Assembly: GCF_006352475.1 (NCBI RefSeq)
Contig: NZ_VCMZ01000001.1
Span: 3,100,001-3,164,000, forward strand
Reading direction: 5' to 3'
From: Acinetobacter pullicarnis
GTDB lineage: Bacteria; Pseudomonadota; Gammaproteobacteria; Pseudomonadales; Moraxellaceae
Length of the DNA: 64,000 nucleotides
Shown here: positions 1-8,407 of the stretch, in pieces
Position numbering within the stretch: the stretch's first letter is position 1
How the letters are laid out: each line of letters opens with the position of its first letter
Program-made: the position numbers and the translations under genes
Notes under the pieces: model-generated
Told to the model about the DNA's origin: nothing
Databases searched by the model: none
What the model saw: only the letters and a program-made list of their open reading frames with translations

Positions 1-1
1 C

Positions 2-298
2 TTTTCAGCCTTAAAAGGTGATTTTTTAAATGCTGAGGTACAGCAATATACTACCAAACAAAACTGGAAAATCATTGATGATTATTGCTGTGGTGGTTAT
101 GCCAAAACCACTGCTGAATTACGCAGCTTTATCGATGATTTTGAACAACAATATGGCATTCCGCTTGAGCCAATCTATACGGGAAAAATGCTTTACGGGC
201 TGATTGATTTGCTTAAGAAAAACTATTTTCAAGCAGGTACCCGTGTACTGGTGATTCATAGTGGCGGTTTACAGGGGAAGGGAGAAGCAAATGCTTGA
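2..298 (+). CDS. PLP-dependent 1-aminocyclopropane-1-carboxylate deaminase / D-cysteine desulfhydrase family protein (3' part only)
   Basis: Only the last 98 codons are inside the window; the reading frame is open from base 2 to a TGA at 296-298. The C-terminal part contains YTGKMLYGLIDLL followed by VLVIHSGGLQG, which is the typical end of the ACC deaminase/D-cysteine desulfhydrase branch of fold-type II PLP enzymes, where the threonine/glycine-rich end helps bind the cofactor phosphate. The catalytic lysine lies upstream and is not visible. Family assignment is good, but the substrate (D-cysteine, ACC or another amino acid) cannot be decided from this fragment. It converges with the lipoprotein gene at 376-1026. 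Confidence 0.75.
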   Translation, partial: FSALKGDFLNAEVQQYTTKQNWKIIDDYCCGGYAKTTAELRSFIDDFEQQYGIPLEPIYTGKMLYGLIDLLKKNYFQAGTRVLVIHSGGLQGKGEANA

Positions 299-375
299 CC
301 TCAAGCAACCTCTCCGTTTAAAGAAGAGCTTGCTCTGGTCGATCTAGCACACTTGATTGATTAGCTCATCAGCCA

Positions 376-1026
376 TTATTTAATTTCATCAGGATATAAC
401 CATAGATCTAAAAGCTTGTCGTTGGTATTTAACATCCGAAATTGAACAGGTTGATATTCAGCATTTGCAACCCAATAGCCTTGTAAATTTTGCGGGATTT
501 GATCGACACAATTTTGTGCTGAAAGTTTATAGCTCAACGTATTCGGTATTTTACTTTCACTCAGCTGTCCTTGAAAGCTACACCCTGTTCCCTGGGTACT
601 GACTCGACCTTGCTGATCAACATTAAAGGCAATCACTTGATCCATAAATTGAGACTTATAATGACCTGCTGCCTTTTCCAAAGCGAGTGGCTCAGCGCTC
701 ATTGCATCAGTATTTGCAAATTTAATCGTACTCGGTGCAGTCCCTGAAGTGAGCATAAGCCAGTTATCCCGACCATTTAAGTAATACAACGTTTCTGCTC
801 GCTGTTCATCATTATTGATCAGTAAAAATGCGTCATCCGCATTTTTATAATATTGCCCAACCTGAATATCGTCACCATTCTCGATAGAAAAGTTAAAAGC
901 ACCATTGAATAGCTGAGGAAGATTTGGCTGAGCTGGGACGTCTGGGCGTTGATTGTCTTTATCATTATCGCTACAACCGACCATTAATCCTAAGCAAGCA
1001 AGCGCAACATATTTGAATTGATTCAT
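376..1026 (-). CDS. Putative lipoprotein of unknown function
   Basis: 216 residues. The N-terminus is a lipoprotein signal peptide: two polar/basic residues, a hydrophobic stretch and a lipobox-like LMVGC with the acceptor Cys at residue 18, followed by a very acidic linker (SDNDKDN), so export and lipid anchoring are expected. The rest is polar with two further cysteines (near residues 149 and 173) that could form a disulfide in the periplasm. No known domain was recognised. The start codon lies 15 bases after the stop of the SurE-like gene, so the two are probably one transcript with the nucleotidase first. A function linked to that enzyme is inference only. Confidence 0.7.
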   Translation of the reverse strand: MNQFKYVALACLGLMVGCSDNDKDNQRPDVPAQPNLPQLFNGAFNFSIENGDDIQVGQYYKNADDAFLLINNDEQRAETLYYLNGRDNWLMLTSGTAPSTIKFANTDAMSAEPLALEKAAGHYKSQFMDQVIAFNVDQQGRVSTQGTGCSFQGQLSESKIPNTLSYKLSAQNCVDQIPQNLQGYWVANAEYQPVQFRMLNTNDKLLDLWLYPDEIK

Positions 1027-1041
1027 TTCGCGTAACCTATT

Positions 1042-1971
1042 TTAGTTAAATAAATGACGTAAACGAAGTTTCAACCATTCTTGAGTTGTTGGCCGAGCAT
1101 CATAAGCAACTTGCATAGCAGTGACTGAGATTTTATTTTTAGAAACGACAACCTCATCTTGTTGTTGTGCTGCAGTCGCTTGCGTAATGGGGGTATAGCC
1201 TGAGGAAAGATCTTTATCGAATTTGGCAGTATATTCATCAAAGCTACCAATTTTAGCAAAAGCAAAGTTTGTTTGAGGCGTTACATTATCTGGGAAATTG
1301 ACATTTAATACGGTACGAGATGGTAATAACTTGCCTTGGCTGGCATTCTTTTGAATCTCAGTAACTAAACGTACGGCTTGATTAGCAACAATAGTCGAGT
1401 TTGGGTTATTTAATCCTGGATTGGCAACTGTATTCATCCCCGCACTAAATGCAATCGCTGGAATACCCCGACTACCTGCATACTGAACAATACCGATCGT
1501 GCCAGAATATAGATTAAAACTACCTACATTTTGCCCCTCATTTGGTCCTGAAATAACCAGATCAGGCATTTTCCCCCATTTATTTTTTGCAACCACATCA
1601 ATGCCATACATCACAGAAACTACTGGTGTAGCGTGAATATAATTATAGTTTTCATAACCAGCTTTTTTATAAGGTCCGAATGCAGGATCCCCGACTTTCG
1701 CGACACCATTTAAACATCCACCTTCCTTATTAATTTCTTTATCATTGGTTGCCTCAAGTTTATCTTTACTATAGACAACTAAACCAGCACTGCGACCACT
1801 CTGATTGGTACATGGTACTGAAACAAGGACATTATGACCGGCATTCGTTAATGCGACTTCTAATGCCTTTAAATTACTCGTCAGGCCATCATCATTACTT
1901 AATAGAATATTTAAAGCAAAACTTGGTGTTGCACATAAAATTAAACTACATGAAAGGAGGATTCTCTTCAT
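1042..1971 (-). CDS. Exported SurE-like 5'/3'-nucleotidase (acid phosphatase family)
   Basis: 309 residues. An N-terminal signal peptide (MKRILLSCSLILCATPSFA) is followed directly by the SurE metal-binding start LNILLSNDDG, where the paired Asp residues bind the divalent metal. NQSGRSAG and the later ISGPNEGQN are the other two family signatures. Cytoplasmic SurE proteins are about 250 residues and have no signal peptide; this one is longer and predicted periplasmic, so it probably dephosphorylates extracytoplasmic nucleotides rather than acting in the classic surE-pcm stress locus. First gene of a likely two-gene unit with the lipoprotein at 376-1026. No strong Shine-Dalgarno sequence is seen before the ATG. 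Confidence 0.85.
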   Translation of the reverse strand: MKRILLSCSLILCATPSFALNILLSNDDGLTSNLKALEVALTNAGHNVLVSVPCTNQSGRSAGLVVYSKDKLEATNDKEINKEGGCLNGVAKVGDPAFGPYKKAGYENYNYIHATPVVSVMYGIDVVAKNKWGKMPDLVISGPNEGQNVGSFNLYSGTIGIVQYAGSRGIPAIAFSAGMNTVANPGLNNPNSTIVANQAVRLVTEIQKNASQGKLLPSRTVLNVNFPDNVTPQTNFAFAKIGSFDEYTAKFDKDLSSGYTPITQATAAQQQDEVVVSKNKISVTAMQVAYDARPTTQEWLKLRLRHLFN

Positions 1972-2492
1972 TGTTAACTCAAATTAAAAAATGAGGCTAG
2001 AATATGCGATATAAATATTTCAAATTAATGAATGATTTTTATGCTTTAAATACGTAATTTTATGAATAAAGCTACTAAAAACTCACTTCATTGCAAGGTC
2101 TCTTTTTTATAGCACCGATAACCCCACTCAAGCTGATTGTGTAATATTAATTTAAAATCATTATATTAACCTTAAATTAACGCATCATAAAACCAGTGGT
2201 TTTTATTTTTAAAGGTTGGGTTTACCCTATTCTTAATCGACTCATCATACGAGCAGCTTTGTATAAATGAGATTTCGCATGCGATGATTTTTACATAAAG
2301 TCACAGAAGTAGCCGTACTTTAAAGCATAAATCACAACTTCATTCAGTTTTGAAAAGCAAACCAAGCGCGCTAAGCTTGGTTTCACAAAACATTTTGACT
2401 GAATATCTTTATCCCTCACTCCCAAGATTTATCCTGAAAAATACTGAAAATTTGGCTATACTGCCCACCTTTTAGACCTTGATGAGTTTCAC
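1972..2492. other. 521-base divergent intergenic region
   Basis: AT-rich gap between the leftward SurE-like gene and the rightward flavoprotein gene, so it must hold both promoters. No convincing ORF or RNA gene is seen. A perfect 9-bp inverted repeat (AAACCAAGC, then GCTTGGTTT, 7-base loop) lies at 2359-2383; it lacks a following T-run and no gene ends just before it, so its role is unclear. A TCGCATGCGA palindrome occurs near 2276-2285. Confidence 0.5.
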
Positions 2493-3692
2493 ATGTCCCA
2501 CTTAAACTATGATGTTATTGTGCTTGGTGCAGGTGCATCTGGACTGATGCTGGCATCATTGGCCGCACAACGTGGACGCAAAGTCTTGGTCTTAGAAAAA
2601 GCCAATAAAATTGGCAAAAAAATCTTAATGTCTGGTGGCGGTAAATGTAACTTTACCAACATGGATGTCGAACCTGCGCATTTCATTTCACATAATCCAC
2701 ATTTTGTTATTTCTGCTTTATCGCGTTATAGCCAATGGGATTTTATTGGTTTGGTTTGTGATTATGGGATTAGCTATGAAGAGCGCAATCATGGTCGACT
2801 ATTTACATTAAAAGGTGCCAAAGAAATTTTGGCGATGCTACTGGATCTATGTGAAAAGACCCAACGCGTCACCATTCAGAGTAGTTGTGAAGTCACTGCG
2901 GTACAACAATTAGAAGATCAAGGTTATTCTGTCAAAACATCACTAGGTGATTTCAAGGCCGAGTCTCTCGTTGTTGCGACGGGTGGTTTGTCTATTCCAA
3001 CCTTAGGTGGCTCTGGTATTGGCTATCAACTGGCAAAACAGTTTGGGCATCATGTTCATCCGACCCGTGCTGGCTTGGTTCCTTTTACTTTCTCGGATCA
3101 ATTTAAAGAAGTGACTACACGTCTGAGTGGTAATGCCCTTGATGTGACCCTCAGTAATCCACTGAATGCATTTAATGAAGCTTTATTGTTCACGCATCGC
3201 GGGCTCAGTGGCCCAAGTGCCTTACAACTCTCGAACTATTGGATGGCGGGACAAAGTTTCAAAATTGATTTCTTGCCACATCAAGATCTCGAAGCATTTT
3301 TAATCCAGAAAAAAACCCAACAACCCAAAGTGCTGATTCGCACCCTCCTGAGTGATTTCTTCACCAAAAGTATTTTACTCGAATTGCAGCAACTTATTTG
3401 GCCCGCAGATGCAGAGACTGCAATTGCGCAAATGAGCGATGATAAGTTGATTAAAATAGCCCAGCAACTGCATGCCTTTGAAGTAAAACCTTCAGGTACC
3501 GAAGGTTATAGAACCGCTGAAGTGACCTTAGGTGGTGTGGATACGACCGAGGTTTCATCAAAGACCATGGAAAGTAAAAAACAAAAAGGCTTGTATTTTG
3601 TTGGTGAGGTTTTAGATGTCACCGGACATTTGGGGGGATACAACTTCCAATGGGCTTGGTCATCTGCTTATGCCGCTGCGCAATATGTATAA
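2493..3692 (+). CDS. NAD(P)/FAD-dependent oxidoreductase, HI0933/BaiN (YhiN) family
   Basis: 399 residues. The N-terminus has a Rossmann FAD-binding motif (VIVLGAGASGLMLASLAA, residues about 8-25), then an acidic strand end (VLVLEK) and the hallmark MSGGGKCNFTN of the HI0933 flavoprotein family. ATGGLSIPTLGGSGIGYQLA and the C-terminal GEVLDVTGHLGGYNFQWAWSSAYAA complete the family pattern. Length matches the family. It is a soluble flavoprotein; E. coli YhiN is uncharacterised and BaiN reduces bile-acid intermediates in clostridia, so the substrate here is unknown. Single gene with its own upstream region; a small membrane-protein gene converges on it. Confidence 0.85.
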   Translation: MSHLNYDVIVLGAGASGLMLASLAAQRGRKVLVLEKANKIGKKILMSGGGKCNFTNMDVEPAHFISHNPHFVISALSRYSQWDFIGLVCDYGISYEERNHGRLFTLKGAKEILAMLLDLCEKTQRVTIQSSCEVTAVQQLEDQGYSVKTSLGDFKAESLVVATGGLSIPTLGGSGIGYQLAKQFGHHVHPTRAGLVPFTFSDQFKEVTTRLSGNALDVTLSNPLNAFNEALLFTHRGLSGPSALQLSNYWMAGQSFKIDFLPHQDLEAFLIQKKTQQPKVLIRTLLSDFFTKSILLELQQLIWPADAETAIAQMSDDKLIKIAQQLHAFEVKPSGTEGYRTAEVTLGGVDTTEVSSKTMESKKQKGLYFVGEVLDVTGHLGGYNFQWAWSSAYAAAQYV

Positions 3693-3708
3693 GTACGCCT
3701 CATCAAGC

Positions 3709-3882
3709 TTATCGTTCAATATCTTGCAGCGTTGTCGTCGTACCTATTTCAGCTTGCGCATTCGTTGATGGTTGATGCTGTTTTTTTGCAAAAATGAATT
3801 TATAAGCACTGACTAAGAAGCCAACCGTGATCCCCGCAATGATCACTGGTGCTAAAAATCTATTGGGTTTCCTTGTTGGCAT
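3709..3882 (-). CDS. Small single-span membrane protein (57 aa), hypothetical
   Basis: 57 codons with a strong Shine-Dalgarno (AGGGGGA) six to seven bases before the ATG. The protein has a basic N-terminus (MPTRKPNRF), one hydrophobic segment (residues about 10-31, PVIIAGITVGFLVSAY) and a polar tail rich in Gln, Thr and Ala. This layout indicates an N-in single-pass inner-membrane protein. It follows the terminator of the MscS-type gene by about 40 bases and so is probably transcribed separately. No family was recognised. The good ribosome site and coherent topology argue it is real. Confidence 0.6.
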   Translation of the reverse strand: MPTRKPNRFLAPVIIAGITVGFLVSAYKFIFAKKQHQPSTNAQAEIGTTTTLQDIER

Positions 3883-3920
3883 ATGCTCCCCCTAATTTGT
3901 CTTGACTTAAATTCGCATAA

Positions 3921-3956
3921 AAAAAATCGACCACGCATCAGCGTGATCGATTTTTG
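3921..3956 (-). terminator. Rho-independent terminator of the MscS-family gene
   Basis: Inverted repeat AAAATCGA..ACGC / GCGT..TCGATTTT with a short loop, followed on the minus strand by a run of T. It lies directly after the stop codon of the gene at 3971. Confidence 0.75.
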
Positions 3957-3970
3957 AGTTTATTTAAAGG

Positions 3971-5569
3971 TTAATTCAGGTCATCTTTCGACGGACTTTG
4001 TGCATTGTCATCTTTAGATGTCGCTGGATCTTTCACACTCAACGTTGGTTGCACTGTCGACTGTTTCGCAGCCGCTTCATCTTTCTGTTTTTTCGCACAG
4101 TCAATGAAATCGCTCAATAGTCGCTCAGCAGGTTGACGCCCACCCAAACCGAATGCCAAGGCAAAGGCCACAGCCACTGCACCCAAGGTCAAGCCAAACG
4201 CAAGATTGACGATCGAATCTGCAATCCCCATGGCTTTAAGGCCCATTGCAATGACGAGGCCCATAATTAAAATACGGACTAAGTTGGCCAACCAGCGTGA
4301 GCTATTGTATTCGCCACGTTGTACGATATTGGCCACCACATTGGCTAACCAGAAACCGATTGCCAAGATCACCGCACCTAATAAGATATTTGATCCAAAT
4401 TGGATAAACATCGCAATCAAATCACGAACTTGATCTAGACCCAAACGATTTGCAGCTTCTGACACGGCAAACAGCATGGTGAAGAAGACGATCAGAAAAC
4501 CAACAATACCTGAAACTTTGGTTTCACCTAAGTAACGTTGTAAGTCTAACTTCGCAGGAATGTTGTCTACGCCAGTGCCAGCAACCAATTCAGCGACTAA
4601 GCGTCCGACAAAACGTGAAACCACATAAGCCACAACGAGGATTAAACCTGCCGCAATAATCTGTGGAATAGCATTCATTACTTCATACAACATCGCTGTT
4701 GCAGGATCAGAAATTGCACGTACACCCAAGGCTTCAAAGGCGACAATCAGTGCCGTAATCATGATCACGGTAAAAATAAATGAACCCAATAATTTGGTGA
4801 CATTCGACTTTTTAAAGAGACCAACTTTTTCAGCACATTGCTGAACGTTCAGACTGTTGCTCAAACCCTCAACAATACCGCGAACGATCTTCGCCAAAAC
4901 ATAACCAATAAATAGAATCACCCCAGCCATAAAGATATTTGGCACAAAGGCAACGGCATCATTCAGCATGTTCTGAATTGGAAGTAATAAACCATCTAAA
5001 CCAAGAATCGATAAAATAATCGGTAAAAACAGTAACAACACTAGCCAATAAACGATATCAGCAATATTTTCACTGATGGTACTGATACCCACTTCACTGC
5101 TCAGCTTTTCATCAAGCTGAGTCTTTGACAGGGCTTTGGTGAGTGCAGCACGAATAAAACGTGCAATGATCCAACCCACAAAACCGACAATGAGTGCTGC
5201 AATAAGATTCGGTACAAATACCAAGAATTGTGTGATCATGGCACTTAATGGGCCACTTACACCGCTAATATTCAGTACATTCAGTGCTGCAATAATCGCG
5301 AAAATTAAAATAAACCAAAATACGAATTTGGCTAAAATCGACTCATAGTTTGGGGATGACGCAGTTTCTGTCGTATGCCCTGCTGCATTTGACAGCTTAT
5401 GGTTAGTATTGAGCTTATTGAGTAATTTCTTAACACCTGCAGCAATAATTAATGCAAGCAACCATCCTAAAAGTAAAATTGCCACTGCAGCGATGATGGG
5501 CTGAAATTGATCCCAGTAATACATCATGTCAAACCGGCCTGTAATATCACGAGTCAAATCGTCACGCAT
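3971..5569 (-). CDS. Mechanosensitive ion channel family protein, CmpX-like, with five internal TM repeats
   Basis: 532 residues. A segment of about 20 residues of the form F-x-P-N/Q-I-(hydrophobic)-G-F/Y/W-(hydrophobic)-R/K/N recurs five times, near residues 22-41, 118-138, 208-228, 300-320 and 390-410, that is every 90 residues; this is the 'conserved TM helix' repeat. Near residues 453-485 comes a glycine/alanine-rich helix (GAVAVAFALAFGLGG) typical of the MscS pore helix, but the large cytoplasmic MscS vestibule domain is missing: only a short charged tail (about 50 residues) follows. Organisation matches CmpX-type proteins of Pseudomonas. A GAGGG ribosome site supports the first ATG. Inner membrane; a role in envelope tension sensing is inferred. 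Confidence 0.8.
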   Translation of the reverse strand: MRDDLTRDITGRFDMMYYWDQFQPIIAAVAILLLGWLLALIIAAGVKKLLNKLNTNHKLSNAAGHTTETASSPNYESILAKFVFWFILIFAIIAALNVLNISGVSGPLSAMITQFLVFVPNLIAALIVGFVGWIIARFIRAALTKALSKTQLDEKLSSEVGISTISENIADIVYWLVLLLFLPIILSILGLDGLLLPIQNMLNDAVAFVPNIFMAGVILFIGYVLAKIVRGIVEGLSNSLNVQQCAEKVGLFKKSNVTKLLGSFIFTVIMITALIVAFEALGVRAISDPATAMLYEVMNAIPQIIAAGLILVVAYVVSRFVGRLVAELVAGTGVDNIPAKLDLQRYLGETKVSGIVGFLIVFFTMLFAVSEAANRLGLDQVRDLIAMFIQFGSNILLGAVILAIGFWLANVVANIVQRGEYNSSRWLANLVRILIMGLVIAMGLKAMGIADSIVNLAFGLTLGAVAVAFALAFGLGGRQPAERLLSDFIDCAKKQKDEAAAKQSTVQPTLSVKDPATSKDDNAQSPSKDDLN

Positions 5570-5721
5570 GCTTATGCCCTCATGTTTTCATTGCGTTAAA
5601 GCAATGTTTTAAAAGTTTGTTAAAATGTTTTTCTAATAATCTGTTTACCACCATAATAATAGTCTTTTTTTTAATCAATGAAATACAGCATAAATACAAC
5701 AAAACATTGGCTTTTATTTGT

Positions 5722-5762
5722 AAAAAGGCCTGAGCATAAAAAGATCGCTCAAGCCTTTTTTC
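5722..5762 (-). terminator. Rho-independent terminator downstream of the 47-aa gene
   Basis: Near-perfect inverted repeat (AAAAAGGC.TGAGC, 11-base loop, GCTCA.GCCTTTTT) with T-runs on both strands. It is about 80 bases after the stop of the small gene at 5844-5987 and about 150 bases before the MscS-type gene. Confidence 0.6.
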
Positions 5763-5843
5763 AGTGATGTGACCATAACCTATGTGTCTAACACTCAGAT
5801 CAACTGAGCACATGTTTATTTTCTGAGAACGTTGAATAGCGGG

Positions 5844-5987
5844 CTAAACCGTATGAGAAATAAGAAAGCTGAGCATTGCGACCAGAAATAAGCCAACCAA
5901 TATCAACATATAAATTGGCAAACGTTGTTTTCTTTTCAATTCTTCAGCACTGGTTACATGAGATGGTTTGCTGAAATCATGTTGCAT
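5844..5987 (-). CDS. Small single-span membrane protein (47 aa), hypothetical
   Basis: 47 codons, with the good Shine-Dalgarno GGGAGGTGA just before the ATG. The N-terminal half is polar and charged (with EELKRKQR immediately before the membrane), then a hydrophobic segment (YMLILVGLFLVAMLSFLI, residues about 27-44) runs almost to the C-terminus. This predicts an N-in tail-anchored inner-membrane miniprotein. Its terminator at 5722-5762 suggests a monocistronic message. No family was recognised. Confidence 0.6.
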   Translation of the reverse strand: MQHDFSKPSHVTSAEELKRKQRLPIYMLILVGLFLVAMLSFLISHTV

Positions 5988-6153
5988 GATAGTCACCTCC
6001 CGATTAAACAATCGACGCCATTAATCTTAGCAATGCAGCCCATCCGCTGTTGTTGTCTTGTGTAAAATATTTTATTGGTTGGTAACGCTGCAATAGCGCC
6101 TCTCTGCAAGAAACTAAGCTATACTAAGCGCCCACTTTTCTGTTCTGGTTGCT

Positions 6154-6576
6154 ATGGTTTATCAACGGCAGCATGTCACGCTTGATTTAGACACTGATGT
6201 TACACATGAATGTTTTCTACATCACACGCGCGACGAGCATCTTATTGGAATTATCGAATTTCATAAGCCAAGCGAGCTATTGCAATGGGGCGATCTCGAA
6301 TATTTCCGTAGACGCAGTGATGAGTTTTCAGTCATGCCTTTCCCTGACTGCATTAATGCGCTGATTATTGATATTCGTGATGTTGTTGCTTATCTTGATC
6401 AAGAAGTCCCAATCATTCCATGGCGCCTGCTTGAAGAGGACTGTCCTGTCCGCCTGATTGTGCCCCAAGATCGCTTAGAACATTATGCTGGCCTATTTGA
6501 GCCGACATGGTTAAACAGCGATGTTGAAACAGCAATCGCAGAATTACGTGAGTTTATGGACATGTTCGTCCATTAA
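6154..6576 (+). CDS. Conserved-looking hypothetical protein (140 aa)
   Basis: 140 residues, soluble, acidic, no signal peptide. The sequence alternates short predicted strands and helices: LIGIIEFHKPSELL, CINALIIDIRDVVAYLDQE, CPVRLIVPQDRLEHYAGLF, and a final helix ETAIAELREFM. The pattern resembles a STAS/SpoIIAA-like or small alpha/beta fold, but no signature residue allows a firm assignment. It has its own promoter region and ends in a terminator whose stem includes the stop codon. Function unknown. Confidence 0.65.
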   Translation: MVYQRQHVTLDLDTDVTHECFLHHTRDEHLIGIIEFHKPSELLQWGDLEYFRRRSDEFSVMPFPDCINALIIDIRDVVAYLDQEVPIIPWRLLEEDCPVRLIVPQDRLEHYAGLFEPTWLNSDVETAIAELREFMDMFVH

Positions 6577-6599
6577 GACAATCTGCCAAGATTGTCTTA
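6574..6599. terminator. Bidirectional terminator between the 140-aa gene and fpr
   Basis: Perfect 11-bp inverted repeat TAAGACAATCT / AGATTGTCTTA with a 4-base loop. It starts at the TAA stop of the rightward gene and lies 9 bases from the stop of the leftward fpr gene, so it can serve both. Confidence 0.65.
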
Positions 6600-6607
6600 A
6601 TTTCTAC

Positions 6608-7369
6608 TTACCAATAATTTTCGACCGCAATATTTCCTTCACCACGTCTATTCATACTGAGTCCACGCGCTTTTAAAGCCTCTTTGGTGTCTTCTACCAT
6701 TTGTGGATTACCGCAGAGCATAATATGGGTGGATTCTGGATTGAACTGTAATCCAACTTTCTGTTCAAGCTGACCATTTTCAATTAAGATCGGCAAACGT
6801 TCATGTAAATCTGCTTGTGGATCACGGGTAATAATCGGCACAAACTGAAATCCGCTATGCCCTTCGGCAAAGTTATCTACAATCTGTTGGATTTGATCGA
6901 CATAGGCCAATTCAGCTGCGCTACGTACACTATAGACCAGCAGAATAGATTGATAATTTTGCCAAGTTTCAAAGTCTTGTAACATTGATAAAAATGGTGC
7001 TAAGCCAGTTCCAGTCGCCAACAACCATAAATCCTTGGGCAGTGGCTTTTGATAACGTGCTAAGGTTAGAAAACCATAGGGGATTTTTTCTAAATAAATT
7101 TCGTCATCCACTTTAAGATGTTGCAAATGAGATGTAAAAGCACCATCAGGAACGACGATAGAAAAAAACTCTAACGTTTCATCAAAAGGAGAAGACACCA
7201 CAGAATAAGCACGAACAACAAGATCATCTGCGACTTTAATTCCAATGCGCGCAAACTGACCTGCTGTAAATTTAAAATGTGCAGGGCGTGTCATCGTAAA
7301 ACTAAATAAATTATCTGTCCAACGATGTACGGACAGGACTTTTTCTAAAGTAAACTTATCGAGAGACAT
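6608..7369 (-). CDS. fpr: Ferredoxin--NADP+ reductase
   Basis: Start set at the internal ATG (protein starts MSLDKFTLEKVL, 253 aa) because it matches the usual Fpr length and leaves a normal 83-base gap to the divergent regulator; the frame is open for 26 further codons upstream. The FAD-binding motif RAYSVVSSP is near residues 53-61, the NADP-binding GTGLAPFLSML near 118-128, and the C-terminus (NIAVENYW) is of the bacterial Fpr class. The enzyme exchanges electrons between NADPH and ferredoxin or flavodoxin in the cytoplasm, feeding Fe-S and oxidative-stress repair. It is divergent from a LysR regulator, as in Pseudomonas fpr/finR. Confidence 0.9.
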   Translation of the reverse strand: MSLDKFTLEKVLSVHRWTDNLFSFTMTRPAHFKFTAGQFARIGIKVADDLVVRAYSVVSSPFDETLEFFSIVVPDGAFTSHLQHLKVDDEIYLEKIPYGFLTLARYQKPLPKDLWLLATGTGLAPFLSMLQDFETWQNYQSILLVYSVRSAAELAYVDQIQQIVDNFAEGHSGFQFVPIITRDPQADLHERLPILIENGQLEQKVGLQFNPESTHIMLCGNPQMVEDTKEALKARGLSMNRRGEGNIAVENYW

Positions 7370-7452
7370 GATTTCTACGTGGCACGAAAGACAGTGCTCA
7401 TGGTAGCATGACTGCTTAACCAATGAATATTTAAAAAATAAAGGCATATTAC

Positions 7453-8331
7453 ATGCGCATGACTTTACGCCAATTGGCTGTTTTTGTTGCAGTTGCTCAA
7501 GAGGGTACCGTTACTAAAGCCAGCGAAGCTGTGCGGCTCACACAAAGTGCTGCCAGTATGGCCTTAGCGGATCTTGAGGATGGTTTAGGTACGGTGCTTT
7601 TTGACCGTCTGGGAAAACGACTACAGTTAAATGATTTAGGGCGTTTTTTATTGCCCCAAGCTTTAGAAATTTTAGGCCGCTGCGAAGCTTTTGAACAAGC
7701 CGCCAAAGGTGAGTTACAAAGTATTGATCTTCGTATTGGTGCAACACTGACCATCAGCGATTATTTAATGCCAGATTTAATGGCCAATTTTTTACAGCAA
7801 CAACCTCAAGCTCACTTACAATTACAAGTCGGCAACACGCGACAAATGATTGAAGCGGTCAGTCAGTTTCAGCTTGATTTGGCACTGATTGAAGGCTCTT
7901 GCCATCTTCCTCAATTACAATGTATTCACTGGCGCGACGATGAAATGGCAGTCTGCTGCTCACCAGATCATCCTCTGGCGCAGCTTAATCGTGAACTCAC
8001 ACCACAAGATTTCAATCATATTGAATGGATTTTAAGAGAAGAAGGTTCAGGTACGCGTGAAGTCTTTGATCAAGCGATTTTAAAAGATATTCAAAATGCC
8101 AAGATTCGTCTGACCTTAGGTCATAATGAAGCCATTTTAAAAATTGTTGCTGGTGGCTTAGGCATGTCCTGTATTTCCAAGTTGGCGATTCAACCGTTGC
8201 TGGACAATGGCCGGTTAATTATTTTAGATACACCCTTCTGGCAACTCACCCGCCCGCTATTCATGCTGGTCCATCGTCAAAAGTATCAAGGGCCTGGCCT
8301 AAAAACCTTTATGCAGTTTTGCAACGAATAA
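7453..8331 (+). CDS. LysR-type transcriptional regulator, FinR-like
   Basis: 292 residues. The N-terminal winged helix-turn-helix is clear (MTLRQLAVFVAVAQEGTVTK, then SQSAASMALADLE and the wing VLFDRLGKR), followed by a linker helix and a LysR substrate-binding domain starting near residue 90 (DLRIGATLTISDYLMPDL). It starts 83 bases from fpr on the opposite strand, the same arrangement as Pseudomonas finR, whose product activates fpr under superoxide and sulfite stress. Assignment as the fpr regulator is inferred from this position. Confidence 0.85.
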   Translation: MRMTLRQLAVFVAVAQEGTVTKASEAVRLTQSAASMALADLEDGLGTVLFDRLGKRLQLNDLGRFLLPQALEILGRCEAFEQAAKGELQSIDLRIGATLTISDYLMPDLMANFLQQQPQAHLQLQVGNTRQMIEAVSQFQLDLALIEGSCHLPQLQCIHWRDDEMAVCCSPDHPLAQLNRELTPQDFNHIEWILREEGSGTREVFDQAILKDIQNAKIRLTLGHNEAILKIVAGGLGMSCISKLAIQPLLDNGRLIILDTPFWQLTRPLFMLVHRQKYQGPGLKTFMQFCNE

Positions 8332-8336
8332 GCCAA

Positions 8337-8378
8337 AAAAAACAGCGGGGTTCTTATCAAAGCACTGCGCTGTTTTTT
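8337..8378. terminator. Bidirectional terminator between the LysR gene and upp
   Basis: A-run, CAGCG ... CGCTG stem with a long loop, and T-run (TGTTTTTT). Placed between convergent genes, with T-runs in both orientations. Confidence 0.55.
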
Positions 8379-8407
8379 GATCGGAGCAAGCTTCAGCTTC
8401 GGTGTGA

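Noticed and set aside
5580..5813. 77-codon minus-strand ORF upstream of the MscS-family gene
   Set aside because: It reads through a terminator hairpin (5722-5762), has no ribosome site and a composition unlike the neighbouring proteins.
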